Translations under genes and position numbers: made by a program
Part shown: positions 21,861-33,112 of the stretch, piece by piece
Numbering within the stretch: position 1 is the stretch's first letter
How the letters are laid out: the number at the start of each line of letters is the position of its first letter
The notes under the pieces: model-generated
Databases searched by the model: none
Told to the model about the DNA's origin: nothing
Seen by the model: the letters and a program-made list of their open reading frames with translations, nothing else
From: Liriodendron chinense
Taxonomy: Eukaryota > Streptophyta > Magnoliopsida > Magnoliales > Magnoliaceae
Length of the DNA: 64,000 nucleotides
NCBI GenBank assembly: GCA_003013855.2
Contig: ML058577.1
Span: forward strand, 2,418,001 to 2,482,000
Direction of reading: 5' to 3'

Positions 21861-22526
21861 ATGTCTTCCTTGTTTATTCATCCTAGAATCACTAGAGCCA
21901 ATATATCATTGAGCTGTAAAGCAAGACAAGAATCTGAAATTGAAGAACCCTTGCTCACTTTTCGAGTTGAGATGAAGAACGAGTACCTTGTCTTCTTCAA
22001 TTCTGACAGAAGCCTACCTCCTCTCATCATGCCCTCTACCCTCTCCACCGCCTCTTTTCTTACTAACATGTCCGCCTTCTCAACTTCCCACCATGGAGTC
22101 CTCCACATGCTTTCCTGGATGGGAATCAACGAACAGGCCATCGCTGAGGATTTCAATTCTATCATTTCCACTTACAGCCGAAAGAAGGTCGAAGAGGTTA
22201 TCCGTATAGGGGTTAATGCAATGGAGATTCTCATTCATATAAAGCTTCTGTCAACAGGATCTTACGATGTCTTGATGGATATTGATGATGGGCGTGCCGA
22301 GGTTCATGGGTCGAGATCATCGGCTGAGATGGAGACTTTGGTGGAGACATGTGAAGTTAATAGCTGGGATGCAAGGGAGAATTGTGGGATATGTTTGGAT
22401 GAGTTGGGTGATGGTGATACAGAGGAGGTTAGTGTTCTGCCCTGTTCACATCCGTTTCATGAGAGGTGCATGAAGAAATGGTTGGAAGAGAGTGAATCGT
22501 GCCCGCTGTGTAGAATGCATATCTGA
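21861..22526 (+). CDS. RING-H2 finger protein, probable E3 ubiquitin ligase (copy 2)
   Basis: An intact 221-residue frame, intronless, starting at ATGTCTTCC after the conserved TATA and leader. The N-terminal ~165 residues are almost identical to copy 1. The C-terminal RING-H2 keeps CGIC, PCSHPFH, ERC and CPLC and ends RMHI. The linker reads EMETLVETCEVNSWDARE, closer to the truncated copy at 10423 than to copy 1, which suggests an exchange or a different duplication order. An in-frame upstream ATG at 21723 would add 46 residues but lies in the leader near the TATA box. A role in ubiquitination is inferred from the RING; partner and substrate are unknown. Confidence 0.88.
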   Translation: MSSLFIHPRITRANISLSCKARQESEIEEPLLTFRVEMKNEYLVFFNSDRSLPPLIMPSTLSTASFLTNMSAFSTSHHGVLHMLSWMGINEQAIAEDFNSIISTYSRKKVEEVIRIGVNAMEILIHIKLLSTGSYDVLMDIDDGRAEVHGSRSSAEMETLVETCEVNSWDARENCGICLDELGDGDTEEVSVLPCSHPFHERCMKKWLEESESCPLCRMHI

Positions 22527-22828
22527 AAATACATTTTTATTTTTTATTTATTTTTTTCTCTTTTGTAATCAAACATTCGATTTGTTTCAATATAAGATTC
22601 AACCAACTTTTTTTTGGAGTTTTATTGTTTTTTTCCTAATCAAAATTCGATTTATTTCTTATTTGTTTCAATGCTACATTCTGTGGAGCTTGTCATATGC
22701 ATATCATCGATTAGTTGGACTAGATTTGAATCAGATCTGAAGTTTAAGTGGGGCCCCTATAGGAAACAACCGTGATTTGATGACCATCCTAAGTGCCCAC
22801 CATTTTGGATGCTTGCCATCCTAAGGGC

Positions 22829-23496
22829 TGATGTAGAATGGGTCGCTGATTATTTCATGGCCCAGATGGATCAAAAGAAGACCGGTCGGGGTCGAAAGTG
22901 ACCCGGACCGTCAGGACCGTAAATCGGCCATATCTCATAATCCGGAATGAGTTTCGGGACATATAATATATCAATTTGGGGTAGCTCGAGCTACTTTAGC
23001 CAACCAACCCCGCTACGCCGGGTTGCCCAGGCCGGAATCGCGAGATTTGACCATATCGACGGTCATTAGGCTAGTTTATTTTCAGTTTTACTATTTATAG
23101 TAAGTTTTAATTTGATCATAACTTTGCATCTGTAGGGCTTTCGAGTTAGTGCCCAACATGAAAAGGGCTTAGAATATTAGACCGTTAGATAACTTTCTAT
23201 TTTTGGCCGAAAACCAAGAGTTCTAGTAGGATTGAACGACTTCTATAAATAGTAAGTTTACTATTTATAGTAAGTTGCATTTTCTAGGAGTTTAAGTTGG
23301 AGTTGGAGTCTGATACTTTACCTAGGGTTTAGTTTCCTATTTATATGCATTGTAATTCCGTTTATTATGCATTCAATTATCAAAAAACATTATTCGGAAT
23401 TAATTTCCTCTTTTTATTCTTTTATTTCTTCTCGTGGATTCGAGAAACACTCGGTTAGGGAGACGGTGATCGACCTACCACGTCCTCCCTGCATCA
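22829..23496. mobile_element. 668-bp solo LTR with AGGGC target duplication
   Basis: The sequence begins TGATGTAGAATGG, ends CTCCCTGCATCA and is flanked by AGGGC on both sides (22824-22828 and 23497-23501). It has a leader-like end with CTATTTATATGCATTG and three CTATTTATAGTAAG-type words, two of them forming an inverted pair at 23250-23275. No internal element remains. Family not assigned. Confidence 0.88.
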
Positions 23497-23501
23497 AGGG
23501 C

Positions 23502-24319
23502 CCACCATTTTGGATGCTTGCCATCTAACTGGTGGCACGTTGCACACAGACCTGGATAAAGAGAAAACAATAAAATCAGATTTAATATAACATACATTTA
23601 TAATAACTTGATGCTGATCTTTTAGAGGTCTTCACCATCTTGATCAATGGGGATTGAAGAACCGCTGATGGGACCTGGGGGCAATCCTCTTCCCAGCAAG
23701 GTCCCCATGCTGAAGGTATGTTGTCCATGTTGTCTATCCATTTTCCAGCCCATTTTGGGAGTGGACCCGCCATGATAATTTGTTGTATATCCCTGCCACC
23801 CATCATTTTTTTTTTTTTTTTTATAGCTCATTTTAGAGCTTGGGCCGGAAAATGAGGTGGATTCGAGGGTCAAGTGCACCACATCGCCCGATACCCACCA
23901 TTAAAACCTTCCTTGGGGCCCACTGTGTTACCTTGTAGGGTGCACAGGTGTGGGCCAGGCTGTGGGAACAGCAAGTGCAAGCACATTGCCCCGCACAACG
24001 TGTATCTCACAGTGGGGTCCGTCATGATATGTGTTTTATGCCACTTCACCCATCTGTTTTCTGTATTATTTTCTATGCATTGGCCCACCTATGGGGCAGA
24101 TTTCAGTCGCAAATGGACCGCTCCATGTGAGGTATGGTCGTAGTAAATGCTACCAATGTAAAACTGATATTTAGTTATGAGGGCCCATGACTCAGCCCAG
24201 GGTCAGGGAAACACCAATGTAAAACCTAATCCGCTCACTTGGTGTTAAAGGTCCAAAGCGGGGAAAAGAAGAAACGCCCGTACTCCTTTCTCATCTCTAG
24301 TCGATACCCAGGATTCCAT
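23502..24319. other. Fold-back repeat fragments, no gene
   Basis: Contains TGGGGCCCACTGTGTTACC, CATGATATGTGTTTTATGCC and GGGGCAGATTTCAG pieces of the dispersed family plus a T-run at 23808-23822. No coding region. Confidence 0.5.
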
Positions 24320-25473
24320 TTCAGCGAGCAAAGGTACTGATATTTCTTTCTCCTCTTTACCTTCTTTCCTTCTTCATACTGTTTCACATTCCCTCCTACT
24401 TTATGGAAGGTATGGCAGATGGTATATTTGAATCAGTACCTCTCCCCCGAATGTTTGATGTACATTTGCATCCAACTCCGCAACGAACCCTTGTATCCTC
24501 CAATATCAAGTGATCCAACGCCCTATTCTGGAGACCATCCACAATAAGCATTCAGTCAATTTCCAGTTTCCACCTCTAATTCATCTATGCCCAATTCTTT
24601 ACAAATTTAGGACTTTACCTAAAAAGGTCTATTCCTCTATGATTCCCTCTGGAATAGGCTTATTCTACCTGGCTTGCTTGTGGGGCCCACCATGGTGTGT
24701 GTACAGCATGCGACCTATCCATGAAGGTCACTCCAACATCAAAGCTCGATGCGACAAAAATAGGGTTGATCCAAATATTACGTGGGCCACCACATGAATT
24801 TGGAGGTTTTTTGGTGGTTGTCCATTGTTTTCTACGGTGTAACCCATCCTAATGATTTGATAAGCCAGATTTTTAAGGCATCTTATCATCATGGTGGACT
24901 CACTTAATGCGCAGGTTGGATGGCATACACACAATATGGTGGGCTCCATGAGAAGGTAAATAAGCAGGTGAATAACTTATTACACGCAGGTGAATCCCTT
25001 AATGGCCTATGGTTCAAAAATAACAATAACGGGTGATCTTCAGCCATCTCAGCAAATGCCCTTCAAAGCCCCACCCACCATTTAATTTCACAGAACTGTC
25101 AGTTTGGGGAGACTCCCACAGTTTTTAAATTTTTCTTCATTTTTCTTCATTTTTTACATCTATTGATGGTTCTCTAGAAAATTGGAACTAGATCTAAGCC
25201 ATTCTGATCGAGATCTGAGATCTGATTTCTCCTGTTCTAGATATGAATCGTGTGGTTTGTTGCATTGCATATCCTTGGTCTAAGGGCCTGTATATTGTGT
25301 CCTTGGCTCTCCAATTTGTACCAGTGGCCTCATGGATGGATCTTGCTTTGAAGTCTCAATTGGATGATCATGACACCTAGACTGGTCATCCTGATGGTCA
25401 AGCCAGGGTCATAGGACTTGACAGGTACTTGAAAGCCTGATCAAATTCGGGTCTAAGTCATCAAAGGATGGTA

Positions 25474-26337
25474 TTCATTGTTCGGAGTATCCCCGATATT
25501 ATCGAAATATCCCTGATATTATCAAAATATCTCCGATATTAATTGTATCTCTAGCTCGGCAAGACAAATAACACTGGTAGCGATATTGATAACACTGGTA
25601 GTATAAAAAATTTCAGGTATCGGCGATGTATCACTTAGTATCGCCAATATTTTCGATTGTGTAAATTTCATGTGTCGCTTGTATTGCCAATGTATCGATA
25701 TCGCCAATCTTTTCGACTGTGTAAATTTCAGGTGTCACTTGTATTGCAAGTGTATCAATGATATTTCGATAATATTGCCAATGTATCGATATCGCCAAAA
25801 ATCTGTTTATTAAAAAAAATTTCATTCAATTTTTATTTTTATTTTATGGGTGCATGGTTTTATACAATGTACCAATTCTTGACGATAATATTGCGATATT
25901 ATTGTTATCACAACATGGGCAATATCGAGACCATAGTCTTTCGTTTCCTTTCCAGTCGTCAATGATTTCTTGACGAAATATCATGTGTTGTCCATATTTT
26001 GAAATATCGGTGGATGTTTGGATTGAAGGTAGGATGATTGAATGGATAGGTTGGTTGGACTGATTTCTTATGACAACACATGCTTCTGGGCCCACATTAA
26101 ATGCAAACTAAAAATGTATGCATTTTTTTTTTTTGTTGCAAATTTTTGATTCCCAAATATGCAAATATGTGTATTTTAGCATCTCCTGAAGTTTCACTGA
26201 TAAACTCCACCATTTTCCCCATGTTTCCCCAATGTTCCCTCGCATTTCTAGTTATTAGCGATGTCATCGGCACTATCAATATTGTTTCTATACCTCCTGC
26301 CAGCGAAACTTGTAACGATATTGATTCTTCGAAAACT
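25474..26337. mobile_element. 864-bp insertion with CGATAT repeats and GATGGTA duplication
   Basis: Copy B has an uninterrupted site (CATCAAAAGATGATACCTGA). Copy A has GATGGTA on both sides of this block (25467-25473 and 26338-26344). Its ends are weakly inverse (TTGTTCGGAGTATC against TTTTCGAAGAATC). The interior is filled with degenerate TATCGATATCGCCAATGTAT units. It is probably a non-autonomous DNA element with a 7- to 9-bp duplication; its class is uncertain. Confidence 0.65.
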
Positions 26338-27149
26338 GATGGTACCTGAAACTGAAATGGGTACCGATAGGACCCCAACCCACCCCCTCGACAATCCTAT
26401 TCTTATTGAATTATCTTCTTCATAAGATAGGTGACCCTTTTCTTAAAGTGAACCACTAGCAAAGTTATGCATATGTAGTCTACTGGTTTGAACAATTAAA
26501 ATCACTCAATAGAAGCGATTCTTGTAGTAGAGCCTACTCATGATGGCCCACCATATTAGTGAAAGGTGGGTCAAACCTACATGTTTTTCTTGATCAAGAA
26601 TCATATGATACTTGCATTTGGAGGGTTTTGGGACAAGAGAATGTTCAGTAACCTATAGCTCTCTAATTGTACAAGCGTGGACCATGGTTTGTGATTAAGA
26701 ACCATGATTTTGGCCAGCTATGATTGGACCATGCTCCAAATATCTTCAGGATGAGACCATTCCAACTCTTCAATATGTGGCCTGTGAGTAGTCAGTAATG
26801 AAAAAAAATGCAGCAAGCACCCTACTCAATAGGAAAACAACTAAATGTTGTTTTGAAATGATTTTCTAATCTTAGGGCATGTTTCATTCACTGTGAGGCC
26901 CCTGATCTCCTTGTCCTTGAAAACCAAATCATGCTTCTCGCTTGCTCAAATAATTAAACGAGGAAACTGTGATATAATTATAATGGAACCGAGGTCAGAT
27001 CAAAAGCAAACAAATAAGTAGACAAGAATTTGGTTTTTTTTTTTTTTTTTTTTTTCTGAACATGAATATTCAAATTGTTGTTCTTGAGCTTCTTAAGCAT
27101 AACAATGTTTCTTTTGTTTTGAATTTTCAGTTCATTACAACACACCCAA

Positions 27150-28720
27150 ATGATGTCTACGAACAGGGTGCAGGTAATCTGAGATTTGGGGCAACTTCAT
27201 TTGGTAATCAAATAAGGTTTATCGCAAGAGTGGCACGAAACGCATTGTTCATGTCGATTGAGTGATTGATTACCTCAATCTTTTATCCGAATTGCAATTC
27301 CATGCACTTTGGATAAAAGATTGAGGTAATTGATTGCTTGATTGTTAAAAAAAATGTAAGTTGACCGATGTTATCATCATCAAATACAAATATCTTGGTC
27401 TAGATTTGGATTCACTTGTGTCAATTGAGAATGATGACGACGTATCCAACATGATGGAGGCATTTCCTCAGAGCAGTGAGCCTACACCTATATGTTTTTG
27501 GTGACCAAAACCTTTCAATCCCCATCCAATTCATAGGTAGTACTTCAATACTAATTTGTTTGTGTTTTTACTTATGTAGTTCACCAAATATTTCTCGCTT
27601 GTTTCTGTGTTTCTTTCTTCAGTAATCTGATGCAGATTGCTGATATTGAAAATGTTCAAGCATCGTTGCAGGGTTTACGGGAAATAATGAAACACTTTCA
27701 CCTTCCTAACATAATATGACGTTCCAAGTGCATCAAATGACTTGCGTGAAATGAATTGCTTGTTGATGGACAGTTGTGTCAATGACATGCCGAAAATGAT
27801 GCTGATTTTAAAAGAAGGCCAATCAATAATTTGAAGATGCAAATGCTTTCTACAAGGCTTTAAGGGAGTACGCCGTACGTTCGAATTTCCAGTACAAGTG
27901 AACTAGGTCAGGTAGTGGTCATTATCAGGTGAAATGCATTAAAGGTGATTGCTCATGGCGAATACATGCATGTAAGCTTCCTGACAAGCCTGCATTCAAG
28001 ACAAAATCCTTAAAGGGAAACCATACTTGTAACGTTGTGAATGAGTCAACAATGTCAAACACAACAACGCATTGATAAACTGGTAGGAAATGGATAGCTG
28101 CTTTGGAGAAGGATTGACTCCCGAAAAATTTGTGTCATACACTCAATTATAATGTCAATGAGATTAGTCGAGAATACAAGATCAAAGTAAGTAATGATAA
28201 AGCTTGGAGGGGTAAAGAATTGGCACTAAAAGAGATGCACTATGAATCACCCATTGTAACTCTTACGATGATTTGGGAAAAAATACAAACAACAAATCCA
28301 GGAAGCATGGCAAAGCTAGACGACTCCTTGAGACTTTTATGGTGCATATAACACTGCCATTTGTGGTTTCAAGCAAGCATGCCGATCACCTGTGATGCTT
28401 GATTGAATAAAGATAGAAGGAAATTGCCCAGGTGTGTGGCTCTTTGCCATGGCCTTTGATGCGGAAGGCAATGGGTTCCTAGTCTCATGTGCATTTGTTG
28501 AGTTGAAGAATGTAGGAAGTTGGAAATGTTTCTGTGGTGAGTTGGTTCAAGTCTTGGGATGCAATACCTAATTAACAAATTTACAGTAGACAGGCAAGAA
28601 GGGATTCTTGAAGTGGTTAGTGGTATCTTTCCATATGCACGTCATCAATATATATGGTTGGGCATGTTTGTTGAAATGCCCAGCTGTGAGGGTGTAATTT
28701 AGCATTCCACATTAGAGCCA
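27150..28720 (+). pseudogene. MULE transposase pseudogene (PB1, MuDR zinc finger, MULE core)
   Basis: Pieces of a MuDR-type transposase occur in correct order. The PB1-like end reads IKYKYLGLDLDSLVSIENDD at about 27380-27500. A FYKALREYAV block follows, then the zinc-binding CIKGDCSWRIHACKLPDKP at 27930-27990. Next come AWRGKELALKEMHYESPIVT and NPGSMAKLD at 28200-28330, then a MULE-core remnant TVDRQEGILEVVSGIFPYA near 28580-28640. The start is broken by a stop a few codons after the ATG (GGTGCAGGTAATCTGAG where copy B is open). Several frameshifts follow, and catalytic residues of the core are not readable. It is inactive. PB1 domains are found N-terminal in some plant MULE transposases. Confidence 0.75.
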
Positions 28721-28798
28721 ACTCACCACAGATTGTGGCTGTCCGCTTCCTTTGATTTTTCCCCTTCCCATTAGAGCTTGAGTTACTGATGCAATCAG

Positions 28799-29330
28799 TT
28801 TTTTGTTTTGTTTTGTTTTGTTTTAAGGTAACATAGACTTCTATTGAGAAGAAAAAAGAAACGCTAAGATGGTGCTAGTTACAACCCAAATAGAAACGTA
28901 AACAACCCAGGTCCACAACCCATTAATGACCCACTCCTCCCAATCGCTTTCACTTCGGAAGCACCTTCGATTTCTTTTTCTGCAAATTGTTCATAAGCCA
29001 ACCAATAATATCTCTCTCTAAAAAAAAGCCAACCAATAAGCTAAGTTTTCATACAACTTTTATTTCCTTGTGAAAAGCCATGCCATGCCATGCCAAGCCA
29101 AGCCAAGCCAAGAAAAAGATTTCTAATATCAAAAGGCATCGACCAAGCTAAATTGAATCTACTAAGGATAGTGGACCACACTCGGCTTGCGAAAGGATAA
29201 TGGATGAATAGATGATCGATTGATTCAGTGTTAGACATGCACATGAGGCAGATAGGACAATGGATGAATAGATGATCAATTGATTCAATGTTAGACGTGC
29301 ACATGATGCAATCGGATTCTTGAGTTGTCT
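28799..29330 (-). mobile_element. L1 LINE 3'-end fragment
   Basis: On the minus strand an L1-type C-terminal zinc-binding region reads CMSNTESIDHLFIHYPFASR, VWSTILSRFNLAWS. A tail of AAAAC units (complement of the TTTTG repeats at 28799-28825) marks the 3' end. A 60-bp block is tandemly duplicated at about 29201-29310, so the ESIDHLFIH segment occurs twice. The 5' part is missing. Confidence 0.7.
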
Positions 29331-29619
29331 TTCAAAAAAAAAACTGATTCAATTAGATCTTAGTGCCCAAGTTCGAGGTCCACGCGACCATGTGAAACAT
29401 GAATCGGTTAGTGAATTATCTGATAGATGTCCCTACATAAATCATATTCAAGGAAATGACCAACGTGCTGCTACGTATGGGTTAGGTGTAAATTAGTACA
29501 CGACTATTTTTGGGATTTCCTTTTGCTTTCGAGGCTCTTTTTTTATATTATTTATTGCTATTATTTTTTCAAAGAATCAAAGGCTCTTTTATTAGTTGGA
29601 TGATTAGTTATCAATTAAT

Positions 29620-30010
29620 GATGTCTATGGCCCCTCATGTGCAAGATGCGCTCTCCTGGGTTCTTCAAGGTATAGCAGCAGATATAATGAAAGGATGGAA
29701 ATCAAGTCCATTTAAGAAGCATGGAAAGACACTCTAGAAGGTGCTTCTCATGGTGGTCCTATGGGATTTATGAAAAGAAAAGAAGTTGCATCTTTGAGGA
29801 AAAGCATAGTGAAGTCTCTTGAGACTTCGGTGGAGAACATTGGGGGGCGATGTAGCCACTGGGCACTCATTCGCAAGGAGTTAACTGATCTTTTGATCAT
29901 GTAAAATCTGTCAAAGTGGTAGTAGCGGCCTTTTGAGGATCTTGATGTATCTTCTTACTTTGGGCTCAATGTTTTTTTTTTTTTTTTTTTTTAATTCTTT
30001 TTTATGGCCT
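29620..30010 (+). mobile_element. Degenerate L1 3' end (copy 1)
   Basis: AGATATAATGAAAGGATGGA, AAGCATGGAAAGACACTCTA and CCTATGGGATTTATGAAAAG recur at 30265-30470. One frame gives the WS-GIYEKR-CIFEEKHSEV signature typical of the extreme C-terminus of plant L1 ORF2, with stops. It ends near a T-run at 29972-29991. Confidence 0.55.
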
Positions 30011-30047
30011 TTGGATCCCCTTGAGGTTTAGCAGTTCATTGTTCTCA

Positions 30048-30110
30048 AGGGTTGAGCTGGTGCAACCAGAGACATTCATCAGCAACACTATGATGATCAA
30101 TTTTTCTTGT
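30048..30110 (+). pseudogene. Duplicate fragment of a ULP2 exon
   Basis: GTTGAGCTGGTGCAACCAGA then GACATTCATCAGCAACACTATGA-style wording closely resembles 31129-31185. It reads ELVQPETFISNTM against the ULP2 pattern ELLQPxTFxNDTIIDFY. A short second copy of the exon lies between two L1 ends, which suggests local duplication of this block. Confidence 0.55.
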
Positions 30111-30264
30111 GATTCTTGCTTGTGACTCTTGTCGATTTAATTTTTGGTGCATCCGGTGTTGTAAATCTGGTACATATTTGTTAATACTCCTGCAACTAGT
30201 TTGCATCAGATCCTAGTTTCCGTTGTTGCGGAGGAAGAGAGAATATGGAAGAGGTCATTTTAAG

Positions 30265-30760
30265 AGATTGGGCCCTCCTGGTATAGTGGCAGATATAGTT
30301 AAAGGATGGAAGCTAAGAAGCATGGAAAGATACTCTAGATGAAGCTACCCATGGTGGTCTTATGGGATTTATGAAAAGACTAGAAAGCCATACCTTTGAA
30401 GACAAAGTGAAGTCTTTGGAAGCTTTGGTGGAGAACATTCGGGGGCTATATAGCTGTTGGGCCCACTGGTATTTTGACCATGGACATTCTATCAAAGTGA
30501 TAGTAGTGGCTTTTTCGCTTTGTTGATACATGCTCTTACTTCGGGCTTGGGGTATTGTTGATCCTTTTGGGTGGCTCTTTGGATCCCCTTTAGGCGTAGC
30601 AATCTGTTGTCCTCAAGGTGTTATATTGTTTTGGTCTTTCATGTCCTTGGTCATTGTGTTCTATTGTCTTTGTGCAATCTCTAATCCTTTCTGGTATTTT
30701 CTTTTAATGAATTTTAATCATCCATAAAAAAATCTTTTATATTCTCTTAATTCTCCATAG
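30265..30760 (+). mobile_element. Degenerate L1 3' end (copy 2)
   Basis: Second copy of the 29620-30010 block (CCTCCTGGTATAGTGGCAGA, TACTCTAGATGAAGCTACCC). It ends with GGATCCCCTTTAGGCGTAGC and TAATGAATTTTAATCATCC, resembling an L1 3' UTR. Stops and frameshifts throughout. Confidence 0.55.
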
Positions 30761-31783
30761 ATTCATTATCCGCTATGATGAAAATACATATTTAATGGCG
30801 CATCACTTTTCGTTATTTTTTTAATATTCAGTTTTCTCTAGCATCTTTACCCAATCATGGATGAGAACATATCTAGGTATTTAACCAACCTTGTGAGCAT
30901 TTTGATTCAATGTTAGTTTTACTTTCACTATTTGTATCCCATTTTAAAGCTAGTAATGACTTCATATTTCAAATTTTAAGAACTTCTGGTTTGCTCTATG
31001 TTCTTTTTGTATTCAATCTATTTTCTGATACACTGACTACTTTTAAAATTTCAGTATTGATGAGCCTTTTAAAGATGTTATCTATCCAAAAGGAGATCCT
31101 GATGTTGTTTCAATGAGTAAGAGAGATGTTGAGCTATTGCAACCATAGGCATTCATGAATGACACTATCATCGACTTTTATCTTAAGTACGTTGAAATGC
31201 AGAAACTTCCATGGTTCTCTTTTGTTCCTTGAAGTTTTCTAATCATACCCATCTTTATATGCATACTATTGCTTTTATTTACTTTTTAATTTTTAATTAT
31301 TACATGAGTACTTTCAATTCCAGTTTCCAGAGATGTTGCTTATGATAGTGTACTTGAATGACAGATAGTTAAAGAATAAACTTCAACTTGAGGACAATCA
31401 TATGTTCCATTTTTGCAATAGTTTTTTCTGCCGCAAGCTAGCTATTCTAGACAAGGATCTAGGAAGTGCAAAAAGAAGGGAGGGGAACTTTCTTATGTGT
31501 TCGCATCTTCATACCTATAAATTTCAAGTAAGAAAAATCTTGCTTGATGCATATTTTATGCTTATGAATAAATTAACTCTGACATTCCAAATTGTGCATT
31601 GGTGCATATTGGATGACAATCTTCATTGGAGTTTGATGGTTATTTGTCATCCTGGAGAAATAGCTTATTTTAAAGGCAAGCGTCCGGTATTTGCAGAATC
31701 TCCTTTTCTTTGTCACGTATGAATGTCTCTCTTTTGCTCATGCTATACTTTTGTCTTTCTGATTTAGAAATTGAAAAGGCACC

Positions 31784-32440
31784 GAAGGGAGTAAGTTTCA
31801 TCTTCTCAAATGGGAAGAGGTGTGCAAGCCCATTTCAGAGGGCAAGAATCAAGCCGTTACATCTAGTGAACACGACTCTATTGGGAAAGTGGATTTGGAG
31901 ATTCAGTCGGGAAGAGGGAGGCCTTTGGAGAAGCGTGATAGCCGCAAAATATGGGGTGCATGAGTGTGGTTGGTTTGTTAAAGCTTCGTCGGTGTACAGA
32001 GCGTTGGGTGCTTGGAAAGCCATTATGGCCACACAACATTTAGTGAGTCGGGGCATCTCTTTTAAGGTTGGAAAAGGATCTCGAATCAGATTCTAGATTG
32101 ATCAATGGTGCGGTTCTCAAGATCTTTAGAGCGTGTTCCCTGAATTGGCTTCACTCGCCCCAGACAAGTTTATTCGCGTTGTGGGCTGCTACTCTTTTGA
32201 GAGAGACAGGCGCGTTTGGTCTCCTCCCTGTAGAAGGAACATGAAGGATGCGCAGTTCGATGAGTTCCTTGCTTTATTGGATCTCCTCAAATCGATTCTA
32301 CCAGTCCCCTCTCAGGAAGATAGTAGTGTTTGGGTGGGTGGCAGTTCATGGAATTTTTCGATAAAAGCCTTTTACAGCCTCATTTCCAGGATGCCTTCTT
32401 GTGTGGCCCCAACCCATCCTTTTCATCATTGGTTCTATGC

Positions 32441-32486
<46 letters not shown>

Positions 32487-33015
32487 TCAGATAGCAGCTT
32501 TCGTCTGGCTAGTTGGGTAGAAGAGAATTCTAACCTTTGATAATCTTCAGAGGAGAGTGCTAGTGCTGCTCAACATTTGCTGCATGTGCATGTGGAATGA
32601 GGAGACAATTGATCACTTGTTCATCCATTGCCCCTTTACATCCAGAATCTAGGACCACTTCCTTTCGTCTCTTCACGTGGCCTGGGTTATGCCACTGTCG
32701 GTGGAGGATTTGTTGTGGGCTTGGCATGGCGAAGGGGGCGGTGAGGCTTGGAAAACAATTTGGCGGCTTCTTATTGTGGCAATCCTTTGGGTCATATGGG
32801 AAACTAGGAACAATCGTTGTTTTCGCAATATTATCGAAGGAGAGAGTGTCATCATCTCTAGGGTCAATAGGCTAGTCGCAGATTGGGCAGTGTATGTTAA
32901 GACGGCTTCTGCTGCCATTCCTTTTTAGTTTACTTGGTGTTTGTGGGTTTGTATTCTTTTCGCTTCGGCGTGTTTTAATAAAATTTCAGTTACCTTTCAA
33001 AAAAAATTAAAAATA
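31784..33015 (+). mobile_element. 5'-truncated L1 LINE inserted in a ULP2 exon, with 16-bp TSD
   Basis: The insertion is flanked by AAATTGAAAAGGCACC (31768-31783) and AAATTGATAAGGCACC (33016-33031), a 16-bp target duplication with one mismatch. It encodes the end of L1 ORF2: IKPLHLVNTTLLGKWIWRFS, then WFVKASSVYRALGAWKAIM, a zinc-binding region and WRLLIVAILWVIWETRNNRC. It finishes in an A-rich tail at 32998-33015. The 5' truncation is typical of target-primed reverse transcription. A 43-base C-run at 32442-32484 interrupts the frame. A frameshift lies near 31845. Confidence 0.88.
32442..32484 (+). repeat. 43-base poly(C) tract inside the L1
   Basis: Uninterrupted C-run replacing part of the L1 zinc-binding domain; G-rich on the opposite strand. 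Could be slippage expansion or an assembly-uncertain length. Confidence 0.85.
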
Positions 33016-33112
33016 AAATTGATAAGGCACCTTGAGTACCCCATGCATATTGCACATGGATACTATCAAAGCAAGTCACAAAGGTTTAAAGAATCTTATT
33101 CTAAGGTGAATG

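Larger units (their letters stand above)
24320..28720 (+). mobile_element. Mutator-like element, copy A (degraded)
   Basis: The region shares order and wording with copy B at 44740-46787, for example AACAATAACGGGTGATCTTC with TTTAATTTCACAGAACTGTC, then the GCCAGCTATGATTGGACCAT block and the PB1-coding exon. Copy A additionally retains downstream transposase sequence. Relative to B it carries about 590 bp extra at 24420-25010 (dispersed repeat) and an 864-bp insertion at 25474-26337. Terminal inverted repeats were not identified. Confidence 0.7.

Noticed and set aside
32133..32540. Frame with a polyproline run
   Set aside because: The prolines come from the poly(C) tract within L1 ORF2 remains.
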